The notes under the pieces were generated by a model. That model was not told the origin of the DNA. It searched no databases and saw nothing but the letters and a program-made list of their open reading frames with translations. A stretch of 64,000 nucleotides of DNA, from assembly GCA_002049495.1 (NCBI GenBank), contig LLYS01000005.1, positions 1-64,000 of the forward strand. Reading direction: 5' to 3'. Source of the DNA: Epsilonproteobacteria bacterium tcs-49 (GTDB lineage: Bacteria > Campylobacterota > Campylobacteria > Campylobacterales > Sulfurovaceae). Position 1 is the stretch's first letter. Each line of letters starts with the position of its first letter. Positions 25,732 through 37,351 of this stretch are shown here, piece after piece. A program made the position numbers and the translations under genes.

Positions 25732-26507
25732 GGTATCTCCTTGCTGCTTCGCAATCGATCAGGATTTGGCGCTTCAACGCCTCAAGGGAGGAAAACTTCC
25801 TATTGGGGCGCAGGTAGTGCAAAAAATCCACGGCGATGCGCTCCCTTTGCGGCGTGATCGCTGTATCTAAAAGGTGCGTCTCCAAAGCCACCTTGCCGTC
25901 GGTGGTTTTCCTGTGTCCGGCAAAGCTGACCGAATCGTACCATTTGCCGTCCACTTCGCTTTTTGACGCGTACACCCCCTCTTTGGGCAGGCATTGGCAG
26001 CTTTGAATATTGATCGTGGGCACCAGCTCCTTGGCTCCGACCCCCTGACCTTTGATATGTTCCCCCCAGATGCGGTAGGGTTTGCCAAGCAGCCGCACGG
26101 CCAGATCGTAATCTTTGGGCAGCAGTTCGCGGATCTGTCTGGAGTGTACCGCTATTTCACACTTTTTAAACTCCTCCACAACCTCTACGTCGGGAAACTC
26201 CTTTTGAAGCGTTTGGACGTTGCCGCATCTTTTGTGGCCAAAGCGAAAATCATACCCCACCACGATTTTTTTCAAAGAGGGAAAATCCCGCTGCATCCGC
26301 TGTACGAACTCCCTGGGCGAGAGCGTAGAGATCGTTTCAAAGTGGTAGATAAACAGGGGAAAATCGCTATAAACACTGCGCAGATAGCCCGGCGTCAAAC
26401 AGCCGCTGTTGCGTTCGATCGCGACGACGGCGCCGTGGCTGCCCAGACGGTTGAAAAGCTGCCTGTGCCCCAGGTGCATACCGTCAAAGTTACCGATGGC
26501 TATGGTA

Positions 26508-29136
<2,629 letters not shown>

Positions 29137-29163
29137 TCAGCCCTGCTTGTAAGTAATGACAAA

Positions 29164-29169
29164 ATTATA
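29164..29169 (-). promoter_or_regulatory. -10 box of a ligA promoter
   Basis: On the minus strand TATAAT lies 34 bases before the ligA start, inside the 101-base gap after cheW. This is the largest gap in the greA-to-cmoA block and probably separates the chemotaxis transcript from a ligA-tlyA-ribF-cmoA transcript. Confidence 0.55.
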
Positions 29170-29231
29170 CCAAAAGAGCGGTAAATTGCAGGGTATTTCG
29201 AGGGCGGGTGCCCCCGGGATGTAGCGATTTG

Positions 29232-29726
29232 TTAAAAGTCTCTTTTGAGCAGGGTCTCAATCTGCAAAATGGTAACGAGGCGGTCGTCGATGCGCCCTAC
29301 GCCGTAGATCAAATTGTCTTTACCGGAGGTTTCGGGCGCGGGTTCGATATCGCTTTCTTTGATGCGCAGCGCTTCGGAAAGCTCTTCGATAACAAAGCCC
29401 ACCTGCTCCTCATTCTCGTTTTTCAAAACGATCACTCTGGTTTCGTCGTTAAATTTGGTTTTGGGCATCCCGAACTTGTGCTTAAGATCCACCAGCGGCA
29501 ATACGCTTCCGCGCATGTTAAAGACGCCTAAAATATAGGAGGGCGTTTTGGGAACTCTGGTGTACTCGATGGGTTTGATGATCTCCTTGATCGAGAGGAT
29601 AGGAACGGCAAACTCTTCATCCCCTACGACAAATCCCACCAGCTGGATAACGTCCTCCTCCTGGACCTGAGGTTCATCCACCTGCTGTTTCTGTTTTTTT
29701 AATATCTGCTCCATCTTTTCATTCAT
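29232..29726 (-). CDS. cheW: Chemotaxis coupling protein CheW
   Basis: A 164-residue protein. After a charged N-terminal stretch of about 25 residues comes the CheW fold: VIQLVGFVVGDEEFAVPILS, IKPIEYTRVPKTPSYILGVF, NMRGSVLPLVDLKHKFG and QVGFVIEELSEALRI. CheW links chemoreceptors to CheA at the inner membrane. It follows cheA by nine bases in the order cheV-cheA-cheW, as in Campylobacter. No unusual features beyond the glutamine-rich tail at the start. Confidence 0.95.
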   Translation of the reverse strand: MNEKMEQILKKQKQQVDEPQVQEEDVIQLVGFVVGDEEFAVPILSIKEIIKPIEYTRVPKTPSYILGVFNMRGSVLPLVDLKHKFGMPKTKFNDETRVIVLKNENEEQVGFVIEELSEALRIKESDIEPAPETSGKDNLIYGVGRIDDRLVTILQIETLLKRDF

Positions 29727-29735
29727 GGTCGACTC

Positions 29736-32066
29736 CTAAGGAAGGTTGATGTTGCGCTTGACAACATTTGCTAAATAATCGGGCGAGTACGGCTTGGTGA
29801 TATACTCGGTCATACCCACTTCTACCCCGCGCATCCGATCTGACTTGCTCGTTCTTGACGTTACTGCGATAAGCGGCAGGTTTTTATATCTGTTGAACTT
29901 TCGAATTTCGCCTGCGAGGGTGTATCCGTCCATTCGAGGCATCTCGATATCGATCAACACCGCATCGTAATCGGCGTCGTTGTCTTTGAGCTTGCTCAGT
30001 GCTTCCTCGCCGTTGGTGGCTTCTTCGGTGCTGACTCCGAGGGGTTCCATCGATTTTTGCATAATCTTACGATCGGTTTTACTGTCATCGACGATCAACA
30101 CTTTATAATCCTCCGGAGCGTTTTTCTCCTTGGTTGTCGTCGCGGTTTCCATGGCGTCTTTTGCTCTGGCGGAAGCCTCCTTGGACATATCCATAAGCGC
30201 GCCCACATCGGCGATAAGCGTCACGCCGCCGTCACCTCTGATCGTCGCCCCGGCGATCCCTTCGATCCCTTTGATATACTCGCCGAGGGATTTGATAACG
30301 ATCTCTTCCTGACCGATAAGCTCATCGACGATAACACCCAGCTTCTTCTCGGCAAGACCGATGATGACGACGTAGGCGTGATCACCCGTATCGTAGGTAC
30401 GCTCCACGTCGTAGATATCGGCGATATGAACCAAAGGCAGTACTTCGCTGCGCAGATTCAGCACACTTTTGCCCTCGACGTATTTCACTTCGTCGGTGGT
30501 GATGCGCACCGTCTCCAAAACCGAGGAGAGTGGGATAGCGAACAACTCCTCCTGGACGTTGACAAGCAGTGACTGGATAATCGCAAGCGTCAAAGGGATC
30601 TTGAGCTTGATGACGGTCCCTTTTCCCTTTTCACTGTCGATATCGATAATCCCGTTGAGTTTTTCGATATTGGTTTTAACAACATCCATCCCCACGCCGC
30701 GGCCCGAAACGTTGGTTACCTGCGCTGCGGTGGAGAATCCGGGTCTAAAGATCAGGGCAAAGGCGTCTTTGTCACTGAGGCGATCCGCTTCTTTTTCGTT
30801 GATCACGCCCTTTTCAAGGGATTTGTTGATCAACATATCCGCATCAAGCCCCTTCCCGTCATCTTCGATCTCGATGATGATATTGTTGCCCTCGTTGTAG
30901 GCTTTAAGATATACCGTTCCTTTGGGGGATTTCCCCGCGGCTTCACGCTCTTCGGGAGTCTCTATCCCGTGGTCGCAGGAGTTACGGATGATGTGTACGA
31001 GCGGATCACCGATCTCTTCGACGATCGATTTGTCCAGCTCCGTTTCCTCCCCGCTGATAACCAGTTCGATATCCTTTTTAAGCTCCCTGGAAAGATCGCG
31101 CACCATTCTGGGGAATTTGTTAAACACTTTCCCCACGGGCAGCATACGGGTTTTCATCACCGCGATCTGCAAATCGGTAGTGACCACCGATACCCCTGCG
31201 ACGACGTTGCTGAGCTCTTCGAGGAACTGTTCCCCTTCGTAACGCTCCTCCACGTCGCTGTAGATTTTGGAGAGTCTGTTCTTTCCAAGTACCAGCTCCC
31301 CGATCAGGTTCATCAAGTGATCCAGACGGCTGACGTCCACACGGATCGTCTGCTCGGGTGCGGAGGGCTTTTTCTTCGCGGGAGCCCCTTTGCTCTCCTC
31401 TTTTGCCGCCGGTTTTGCCGCTGCGGGTTTGGGAGCTTCTTTTTTGGGAGCCTGTGCCTGCTCCTTTTTCTTCTTCTCTTCCCGACGCTTTCTATCTTCC
31501 TCCTGGCGCTGCTGCAGCAGACGCTCGATCTCGGCTTCGACCTCCTCTTCACTCATCTCCTCGGGATCTTTGCCGTCATCTTCGGATTCGGGCTGAGGCT
31601 CGGGTTCGGATTCGGACTCGGGCTCGGACTTAGCTTCCTGTGCACCCTCTTCCGGATCGGCGTCGACCTCTTTGCCCTTAAGGATATTGTCAAGCTTGAG
31701 AACGCAATCTTCTACTTCGATACCGCCTTCGTCGCTTCCGGTATCTCGGATCTGTTCCAAAAGGCCTTTCATCAAGTCGATCGATTCAAAAACCACGTCC
31801 ATCACGTCCGCATCGATGACCAGCTCCCCGTGACGCGCTTTGTTAAGCACATCCTCCATATGGTGGGTCAGGTGCGTCAAAACGTCAAGATTCAAAAAGG
31901 AACCCGATCCCTTGATCGTGTGTGCGACTCTAAAGATCTTGTTGAGCAGATCCTTATCTTCAGGATTGGATTCTAAATCTACCAGGTCTTCATCGAGCTG
32001 TTCCGTCAGTTCCGAAGCTTCTACTAAAAAGTCTTCCAATATTTCTTGCATATCATCCATCATCAA
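29736..32066 (-). CDS. cheA: Chemotaxis histidine kinase CheA with C-terminal receiver domain (CheAY)
   Basis: A 776-residue protein. The Hpt domain has VAHTIKGSGSF with phospho-acceptor histidine about residue 49. An acidic and then lysine/alanine-rich linker runs from about 130 to 230. Next come the dimerisation domain (VSRLDHLMNLIGELVLGKNR), an HATPase domain (DHGIETPEERE and ATNVSGRGVGMDVV-type motifs), and a CheW-like domain. The end (from about 655) is a receiver with VLIVDDSKTDRK and phospho-acceptor DIEMPRMDGY. The receiver fusion is typical of Campylobacterota and may act as a phosphate sink. No P2 CheY-binding domain is evident in the linker. Confidence 0.96.
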   Translation of the reverse strand: MMMDDMQEILEDFLVEASELTEQLDEDLVDLESNPEDKDLLNKIFRVAHTIKGSGSFLNLDVLTHLTHHMEDVLNKARHGELVIDADVMDVVFESIDLMKGLLEQIRDTGSDEGGIEVEDCVLKLDNILKGKEVDADPEEGAQEAKSEPESESEPEPQPESEDDGKDPEEMSEEEVEAEIERLLQQRQEEDRKRREEKKKKEQAQAPKKEAPKPAAAKPAAKEESKGAPAKKKPSAPEQTIRVDVSRLDHLMNLIGELVLGKNRLSKIYSDVEERYEGEQFLEELSNVVAGVSVVTTDLQIAVMKTRMLPVGKVFNKFPRMVRDLSRELKKDIELVISGEETELDKSIVEEIGDPLVHIIRNSCDHGIETPEEREAAGKSPKGTVYLKAYNEGNNIIIEIEDDGKGLDADMLINKSLEKGVINEKEADRLSDKDAFALIFRPGFSTAAQVTNVSGRGVGMDVVKTNIEKLNGIIDIDSEKGKGTVIKLKIPLTLAIIQSLLVNVQEELFAIPLSSVLETVRITTDEVKYVEGKSVLNLRSEVLPLVHIADIYDVERTYDTGDHAYVVIIGLAEKKLGVIVDELIGQEEIVIKSLGEYIKGIEGIAGATIRGDGGVTLIADVGALMDMSKEASARAKDAMETATTTKEKNAPEDYKVLIVDDSKTDRKIMQKSMEPLGVSTEEATNGEEALSKLKDNDADYDAVLIDIEMPRMDGYTLAGEIRKFNRYKNLPLIAVTSRTSKSDRMRGVEVGMTEYITKPYSPDYLANVVKRNINLP

Positions 32067-32073
32067 TCCTTAC

Positions 32074-33018
32074 TTAGTCGTTTACGTGGGCTTTTACGAT
32101 TCTTGAAATCTCTTCGTAAAATTTATTGGCTTCAAATTTCACAAGGTATGCTTCTCCACCCGCTTGCTCGCCTCGGCTTTCGCTGAAGTGATCGCTGATC
32201 GAAGAGTTAAATACCACGGGGATCTTGCTAAAGCGCGGATCATCTTTCACGTTTGCCGCGAAGTGGAACCCGTCCATCTGGGGCATCTCCACATCCGAGA
32301 CGATGATTTTCACATTCTTGCTGATCGCTTCCCCGTAGGTTTTATACAGCTCTTCAAGCTTGTTTAACCCCTCTACCCCGTCGTTGGCTTCGATCACGGT
32401 AAAGCCCATCTTCTCCAACGCGTTTCGCACGTACTTTCTGGCGATAGGACTGTCATCGAGGGCCAGGGCGGTTCCGGCGAATTTTTCCACTTCGACGTTA
32501 TCGTCCACGTCCTGGTGGTACAGTCCCAGTTCGGCAACCACGCTCTCAAGATCCAAGATCAACAGTACGTCGTCGTTTTCGATCTTGGTAACGCCTGTGA
32601 TTTTGCTTTTGTCAAAGGCACCGTCGCCGCTGCTGAAGCTCGCGGGTTCGATATCGTTCCAGTTGATACGGCGGATACGCTTTGCTTCGTGGACGACGAA
32701 GCTGACGTAGATGTTGTTAAATTCCGCAATGATCACCCGTTTGTTTTTATCTTTTTCCTCCGGGACTTCCACGCCCATCCATTTTGCCAGATCGATCACG
32801 GGTATCACGACGCCGCGCAGATCGAAAATTCCTTCGATAAAATCGGGAACCCCGGGAAGCTCGGTCAGCTTGGGCATTTTGATTATCTCTTTTACCTTCG
32901 CTACGTTTACTCCGTATATCCCCTCATAGATATTATCGCCAACTTTCTTGAAGATTCGGAAATCAACAAGTTCCATCTCATTTGAGCCGACTTTTAGGGT
33001 GTTACCTTCTTTGGACAT
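32074..33018 (-). CDS. cheV: Chemotaxis protein CheV (CheW-receiver fusion)
   Basis: Two adjacent ATGs exist (33021 and 33018); AAGGAG is five bases from the second, which I use, giving 314 residues. Residues 15-165 form a CheW domain (GVNVAKVKEIIKMPKLTELP, GIFDLRGVVIPVIDLAKWMG). Residues 185-314 form a receiver with LALDDSPIARKYV and phospho-acceptor SDVEMPQMDGFHF. CheV couples receptors to CheA and may be tuned by phosphorylation. It overlaps the LpxH-like gene and precedes cheA by seven bases. Confidence 0.95.
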   Translation of the reverse strand: MSKEGNTLKVGSNEMELVDFRIFKKVGDNIYEGIYGVNVAKVKEIIKMPKLTELPGVPDFIEGIFDLRGVVIPVIDLAKWMGVEVPEEKDKNKRVIIAEFNNIYVSFVVHEAKRIRRINWNDIEPASFSSGDGAFDKSKITGVTKIENDDVLLILDLESVVAELGLYHQDVDDNVEVEKFAGTALALDDSPIARKYVRNALEKMGFTVIEANDGVEGLNKLEELYKTYGEAISKNVKIIVSDVEMPQMDGFHFAANVKDDPRFSKIPVVFNSSISDHFSESRGEQAGGEAYLVKFEANKFYEEISRIVKAHVND

Positions 33019-33754
33019 CATTGCTCCTTAACTCTACTCTACACTCAACAAAAAGTTCACTATTGTTTAATTCTACTATAAAATAACTTTGATTACATGC
33101 ATATGCGGGCAAATTCACATATCGCAACCGGCCCGCCGCTTTCATCGCTATTTCATTTTGGTGGAAGTGGCCTTCGACCACGCAATCAACCCCGCTACGC
33201 AGGTAGTTTTCTACCCTTATATCGGTAATTGTACCAAAGTTTTTTATACTTTTGCATAAATCTTTGGAGTTGTTATAGGCATTTATTTTATCCGTGATCC
33301 ACCCCTTGAAGTTACACATATTCAAGACTTTTAAAAGCAGCGGATTGGTGATCGTTCGGATATAGAGTTCATAGCCTAAAGGCGTATAAAGGTCCCCGTG
33401 ACTCAGCGCTGCTGTTTTGTTGCCGATTGCGGCAAAAACGGGTTGCTGTTTCCGGGGGAAAACCCGCATCTTTGGAAACACCTTTTTCAAGTTGAAATCG
33501 TGGTTTCCCTCAAAATAGTAGGATTCGATATCAAGTGCGTTGATACGCGCTACCATCTTTGCGTTTTCCTCCGCCGTCGCTTTCACCCCGCCGACAAGCA
33601 GATCGAAAATATCTCCCATCCAAAAGATTTGCGGGGGTTGCAACCGCCCCGTTTCCAAAGCGCTCAGGAAGTTTTCCAAAGCGGGTCTGGAGGGGGAGTA
33701 GTGTGCGTCGCCTAAAAAGATCGCCCCCTCTTTGACGGCGACCCTAGGGGACAT
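33002..33754 (-). CDS. LpxH-like UDP-2,3-diacylglucosamine pyrophosphatase family phosphoesterase
   Basis: A 250-residue calcineurin-like metallophosphoesterase. All metal-binding blocks are visible: FLGDAHYSPSR, WMGDIFDLL, YYFEGNHDFNL, ALSHGDLY and VVEGHFHQNE. This set is shared with LpxH, which cleaves UDP-diacyl-GlcN to lipid X in lipid A synthesis, and many Campylobacterota carry such a divergent LpxH. The assignment to LpxH is by family and not by position, since its neighbours are argC and cheV. Its start overlaps argC by 11 bases and its end overlaps cheV by about 17. Confidence 0.8.
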   Translation of the reverse strand: MSPRVAVKEGAIFLGDAHYSPSRPALENFLSALETGRLQPPQIFWMGDIFDLLVGGVKATAEENAKMVARINALDIESYYFEGNHDFNLKKVFPKMRVFPRKQQPVFAAIGNKTAALSHGDLYTPLGYELYIRTITNPLLLKVLNMCNFKGWITDKINAYNNSKDLCKSIKNFGTITDIRVENYLRSGVDCVVEGHFHQNEIAMKAAGRLRYVNLPAYACNQSYFIVELNNSELFVECRVELRSNDVQRR

Positions 33755-34751
33755 AGGCTATGCGGGGCAAGCCCGTCATTTCTTCCAGGCCGCAGATGAT
33801 ATTTGCCGCGGCAAGGGCCTGGGAGCTGGCTCCGCGCAGCAGATTGTCTATCGCCGAAGCGATAAAAAGCGTTTTTCCGTTTTTCGCCGCGTAGAGATCG
33901 CAGTAGTGTGTCCCCGCCACGTTTTTGATCTCGACCGGAGTTTCGCGCAGGCGGATAAAAGGTTCCTGCCCGTAGCGCTCACCCAGCACTTGCGCCGGAT
34001 CGATATCATGTTTAAGCTGCACGTAGCAGTTGGCGATCATCCCGCGCGTCGCGGGGATGATCTGGGGGACGAAATTTACCGTCTCCTCCGCGAGGGAAAG
34101 CTTTTCGGCGATTTCGCAGCTGTGGCGGTGCTTGAGGGGGTTGTATGCGAACATATTGTCGTTGGCTTTGACAAAATGCGTTTTTTCGCTGCACTTTTTT
34201 CCCGCGCCGCTGACGCCGCTTTTGGCGTCGATAATAACGGGCGCGTCAAAATCGATATGATCCATAAACGGCAGGAGTGCCAGCAGCGCCGCCGTGGGGT
34301 AACAGCCGGGAACGGCGACGTTGCGGGTATTTCGCAACCCTTCGCGGTAGTGTTCGATCAATCCGTAGGTATAGTTTTGCAAATTCCCTTTGTCGCCGTG
34401 GGGGCAGTAGTGCTTCTCATAGGCTTCAAGTTTCAACCGGTAATCCGCGGAAAGATCCACCACCTTGGTAGTTAAATCCTTGGCAAAACCGAAAGCGGTT
34501 TTGTGCGGCAGCGCCAAAAAGACCAGATCCAACCTGTTCGCTTCCGCCGCGTCGGCTTTGCTTACGTCTACGCTGTTGACCCCCTTTAGCGCCGGGTGCA
34601 GACTCTCCACGCTGCCCTCGCCGCTGCTTGTCGCCACATATTCCAAACTGAACCGGGGATGCGTATCAAGCAGCTTGATCAGCTCCAATCCCGTGTAACC
34701 GCTTGCGCCTATAATCCCTACCGTTATTTTTTTATCGTCCCGTTGACCCAA
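33744..34751 (-). CDS. argC: N-acetyl-gamma-glutamyl-phosphate reductase
   Basis: The protein has the NADP fold [18 protein letters not shown] and the catalytic cysteine in [29 protein letters not shown]-type and [12 protein letters not shown] segments also fit. ArgC makes N-acetylglutamate semialdehyde in arginine synthesis. The start is uncertain: TTG 34751 with GAGGAG upstream gives 335 residues, the usual size, whereas ATGs at 34778 and 34787 have no ribosome site and overlap dut by 47-56 bases. It sits between dut and the LpxH-like gene, away from argJ. Confidence 0.92.
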   Translation of the reverse strand: MGQRDDKKITVGIIGASGYTGLELIKLLDTHPRFSLEYVATSSGEGSVESLHPALKGVNSVDVSKADAAEANRLDLVFLALPHKTAFGFAKDLTTKVVDLSADYRLKLEAYEKHYCPHGDKGNLQNYTYGLIEHYREGLRNTRNVAVPGCYPTAALLALLPFMDHIDFDAPVIIDAKSGVSGAGKKCSEKTHFVKANDNMFAYNPLKHRHSCEIAEKLSLAEETVNFVPQIIPATRGMIANCYVQLKHDIDPAQVLGERYGQEPFIRLRETPVEIKNVAGTHYCDLYAAKNGKTLFIASAIDNLLRGASSQALAAANIICGLEEMTGLPRIAYVP

Positions 34752-35160
34752 AACCTTTTTCTCCTCTTTGTGTTTCATCCAGATCATCCACTTCGACCAT
34801 CACCGCTTGAACCACCTCTTTGATCACGCCCTGGGCGATGCGCTCGCCCTGCGTGATCGCAAAATCCTCTTCCCCGTGGTTGATCAGCAGTACTTTGATC
34901 TCCCCCCGGTAATCGCTATCTACCGTCCCGGGAGTGTTGAGCACCGTAATCCCGTGTTTATATGCCAATCCGCTTCGGGGGCGGATCTGCAACTCATACC
35001 CCTCATCCACGGCCATCGCCAGCCCGGTACCCAATAGTACCCGCTCGCCGGGTCTGAGGATCGTATCTTCGATAGCGTGCAGGTCAAACCCCGCCGCACC
35101 GCTGCTTTGATACGCGGGAATCACCGCTTCGGGGGTAAGTTTTTTAATCTTCAAATGCAT
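34732..35160 (-). CDS. dut: dUTP diphosphatase
   Basis: A 142-residue trimeric-type dUTPase. Motifs in order: [11 protein letters not shown] (I), [12 protein letters not shown] (II), [13 protein letters not shown] (III), GERIAQGVI (IV) and [11 protein letters not shown] at the C-terminus (V), all intact. It removes dUTP and supplies dUMP for dTMP. It overlaps the end of greA by 17 bases and the start region of argC by about 20, consistent with one transcript. Confidence 0.97.
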   Translation of the reverse strand: MHLKIKKLTPEAVIPAYQSSGAAGFDLHAIEDTILRPGERVLLGTGLAMAVDEGYELQIRPRSGLAYKHGITVLNTPGTVDSDYRGEIKVLLINHGEEDFAITQGERIAQGVIKEVVQAVMVEVDDLDETQRGEKGFGSTGR

Positions 35161-35647
35161 CTGTTTTTACCTCTATCTCTTCATAGGTGATACTGTCGAT
35201 TTCGTAATGTTTTATCCCGTTGGGCAGGGTCGCTTCGATCTCATCGCCCTCCTCTTTACCCAGCAGCTGCTTTGCCAAAGGGGAGTTTAGGGAGATATAT
35301 CCCTTGTCGATATCCCCTTCAACGCTGCCGACGATGGTGTATTTGACCTCTTCCTCACTGTCTAAATCGGTCAACTCCACGGTAGATCCGAAACTCACCC
35401 TTTCATGGGCAAGTGTTGAGGGATCGATCACTTTGGCCCTGCCGATAATATCGCTAAGTTCTGCGATACGCGCTTCCATATGCGCCTGCTTCTCTTTGGC
35501 CGCGTGGTACTCGGCGTTCTCTTTCAAATCGCCGTGGCTTCTCGCCTCGTCGATCTCTTCGGCGATCTTGGCGCGTTTTTTTGTTTTCAGATATTCCAAC
35601 TCTTTCGTTACTTTTTCCAAACCTTTGGGCGTAATGGGAAAATCCAC
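35144..35647 (-). CDS. greA: Transcription elongation factor GreA
   Basis: A 167-residue protein, standard GreA size. The N-terminal coiled coil has [20 protein letters not shown] with [18 protein letters not shown], the acidic tip (D and E residues) that stimulates RNA cleavage by backtracked polymerase. The C-terminal FKBP-like domain has [18 protein letters not shown] and [18 protein letters not shown]. It begins the long minus-strand block, with a -10 box 36 bases upstream, divergent from surE. Confidence 0.97.
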   Translation of the reverse strand: MDFPITPKGLEKVTKELEYLKTKKRAKIAEEIDEARSHGDLKENAEYHAAKEKQAHMEARIAELSDIIGRAKVIDPSTLAHERVSFGSTVELTDLDSEEEVKYTIVGSVEGDIDKGYISLNSPLAKQLLGKEEGDEIEATLPNGIKHYEIDSITYEEIEVKTDAFED

Positions 35648-35682
35648 TCTTTTATCCTTGTTGTAACTGGTTTTTTGGTAGT

Positions 35683-35688
35683 ATTATA
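35683..35688 (-). promoter_or_regulatory. -10 box of the greA promoter
   Basis: Minus-strand TATAAT lies 36 bases before the greA start in the 102-base gap to surE. AAGGA precedes the greA ATG. It probably serves greA-dut-argC-LpxH-like-cheVAW. Confidence 0.6.
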
Positions 35689-35749
35689 ACGAAAATATCG
35701 GGGATTTTAAACTCCCTTTGTATGATGATTTATCAAGGAGTACCATACA

Positions 35750-36535
35750 ATGAAAACCATTTTAGTAACCAACGACGACGGTTTTGAATCCTGGGGACTC
35801 AAATCGCTCGTAGAAGCACTCAGCCCCCTCGGACGCGTCATCGTCGTCGCCCCCACGGTCAATAAATCCGCCTGCGGTCACAGCTTGACGCTGGATAAAC
35901 CCCTGCGTTTTGTGGAACTTGACGACGACTTTTTCAAACTTGACGACGGCACGCCCTCCGATTGCGTCTACCTTTCGCTGCACTCCCTGCTCGAACGCAA
36001 ACCCGACCTCATCGTCAGCGGCATCAATAAAGGGGCAAACATGGGTGAGGATATCACCTACTCCGGGACCGCCGCCGCGGCGATGGAAGGCACGCTGCAC
36101 GGCGTCCCCTCCGTGGCCGTTTCCCAGGTGTGCAAAAGCCGCTGCGAAAATATCAGCATCCACGGTTACGAATTGGCAAAGAAAGTGGTATACGACGTAG
36201 CCAAAGATCTGCTTAACAACGATATCGAACTGCCCCACCGCCGCTTTTTAAATATCAACGTCCCGCCGCTCAAACCCGAAGAGGCCCAGGGGATCAAACT
36301 CACCCGCGCGGGGTACCGTATCTACGGCAACGACCTGAGCACCCACAGAAACCCCCGGGGACTGGAGTACCACTGGATCGGGCTGCATCCGCTGGAGTGG
36401 GAAGCGGGAGAGAAGCGAGACTGCGATTTTGAAGCGGTGGAAGCGGGCTACGTTTCCGTCACCCCCGTACAGATGAACCTCACCTGCGACGAGGCTTTGA
36501 AAAAATTGGAATCATGGATCGATACGAAAAGATAA
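35750..36535 (+). CDS. surE: 5'-nucleotidase SurE
   Basis: A 261-residue enzyme beginning MKTILVTNDDGFESWGLKSL, with the paired aspartates (NDDG) that bind divalent metal. APTVNKSACGHSLTL and LIVSGINKGANMGEDITYSG complete the SurE active site. It hydrolyses nucleoside monophosphates and possibly short polyphosphate. AAGGAG precedes the ATG. Its end overlaps the TcdA-like gene by 22 bases, so the two are probably coupled. Confidence 0.96.
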   Translation: MKTILVTNDDGFESWGLKSLVEALSPLGRVIVVAPTVNKSACGHSLTLDKPLRFVELDDDFFKLDDGTPSDCVYLSLHSLLERKPDLIVSGINKGANMGEDITYSGTAAAAMEGTLHGVPSVAVSQVCKSRCENISIHGYELAKKVVYDVAKDLLNNDIELPHRRFLNINVPPLKPEEAQGIKLTRAGYRIYGNDLSTHRNPRGLEYHWIGLHPLEWEAGEKRDCDFEAVEAGYVSVTPVQMNLTCDEALKKLESWIDTKR

Positions 36536-37143
36536 AACAGCTTTTTCCCGAGGATTTCGAAAAGCTGCAAAACACCAAAATTCTATTGCTGGGCGTAGGC
36601 GGCGTGGGCGGGTTGTGCCTGGATTGTCTGCACAGAAGCGGTATCACCGACATCACAGCCGTCGATTGCGACCGCTTTGATCTAAGCAATCAAAACCGGC
36701 AGCTGGGCAGCGAAGCGACAGGAGAGATCAAAGTCGAACGCTTCGCCAAAACCCACGGTATTACGCCCCTGCATGAGACGATCACGCCCCGATGGGTCGA
36801 AGAGTTTGATTTCACCCCCTATGATTTCGTCATCGACGCCATCGACGACATGCGCGCCAAAGTCGCCGTGGCGCACAGGTGCAGCGACAAGCTCATCAGC
36901 TCCACGGGCAGTGCGCGCAAAACCGACCCCACCAAGATCGAAGTCGCAAGCATTTGGCAAACCTCCGTGGATCCGCTGGCCAGAAAGTTCCGCTACGAAC
37001 TCAAGCGCAGTGGGTTCAGCGGGGATTTCCCCACCGTATACTCCACCGAACAAGCCAGTAAAAACCCGGGCAGTTTCATGGGCGTCACCGGCTCATTTGG
37101 ATTGGCGATCTGCTCCTTTATCGTGCGAAAGATTACTGCGTAG
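36514..37143 (+). CDS. TcdA-like (ThiF/E1 fold) tRNA threonylcarbamoyladenosine dehydratase
   Basis: A 209-residue ThiF-family protein. The ATP-binding loop is ILLLGVGGVGGLCLDCL, followed by VDCDRFDLSNQNRQL and VIDAIDDMRAKVAV. The pattern IDAIDD with SSTGSARKTDPTKIEVA and later SGFSGDFPTVYSTEQA matches TcdA/CsdL, which cyclises t6A37 of tRNA to ct6A. No rhodanese or ubiquitin-like partner is nearby, which fits TcdA better than a sulfur-carrier E1. It overlaps surE by 22 bases. Confidence 0.85.
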   Translation: MDRYEKIKQLFPEDFEKLQNTKILLLGVGGVGGLCLDCLHRSGITDITAVDCDRFDLSNQNRQLGSEATGEIKVERFAKTHGITPLHETITPRWVEEFDFTPYDFVIDAIDDMRAKVAVAHRCSDKLISSTGSARKTDPTKIEVASIWQTSVDPLARKFRYELKRSGFSGDFPTVYSTEQASKNPGSFMGVTGSFGLAICSFIVRKITA

Positions 37144-37351
37144 TCCCCTTTCGCACGCCGGCTACAGCTTTTCTACACTTTCTTTCATTTCTTAATAGAA
37201 TTTAATTTATACAAATAACTTTTAAGCCATAGTAAATTTTCAAATTTTTGCTACGTTGATGCGATTTTACATCAAGCGCACACTTTTATTTGCTACTGTT
37301 TGAATCGAAAAAATTTCATTTTGTCATTAAGATATTTCAAAGGAGAACTCT
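37144..37351. other. AT-rich intergenic region upstream of the MCP gene
   Basis: These 208 bases hold no open frame of note and no RNA gene I recognise. They are very AT-rich with several A and T tracts. I could not find a convincing sigma-28 or sigma-70 promoter, though the MCP ATG has a good AAAGGAG. A curved-DNA or regulatory role is possible. Confidence 0.4.

Noticed and set aside
30969-31976. A 335-codon open frame on the plus strand with Leu/Phe/Gly-rich segments that look like membrane spans
   Set aside because: It arises from the repetitive cheA linker read backwards. The hydrophobic look comes from Glu/Ser/Lys codons in reverse complement.
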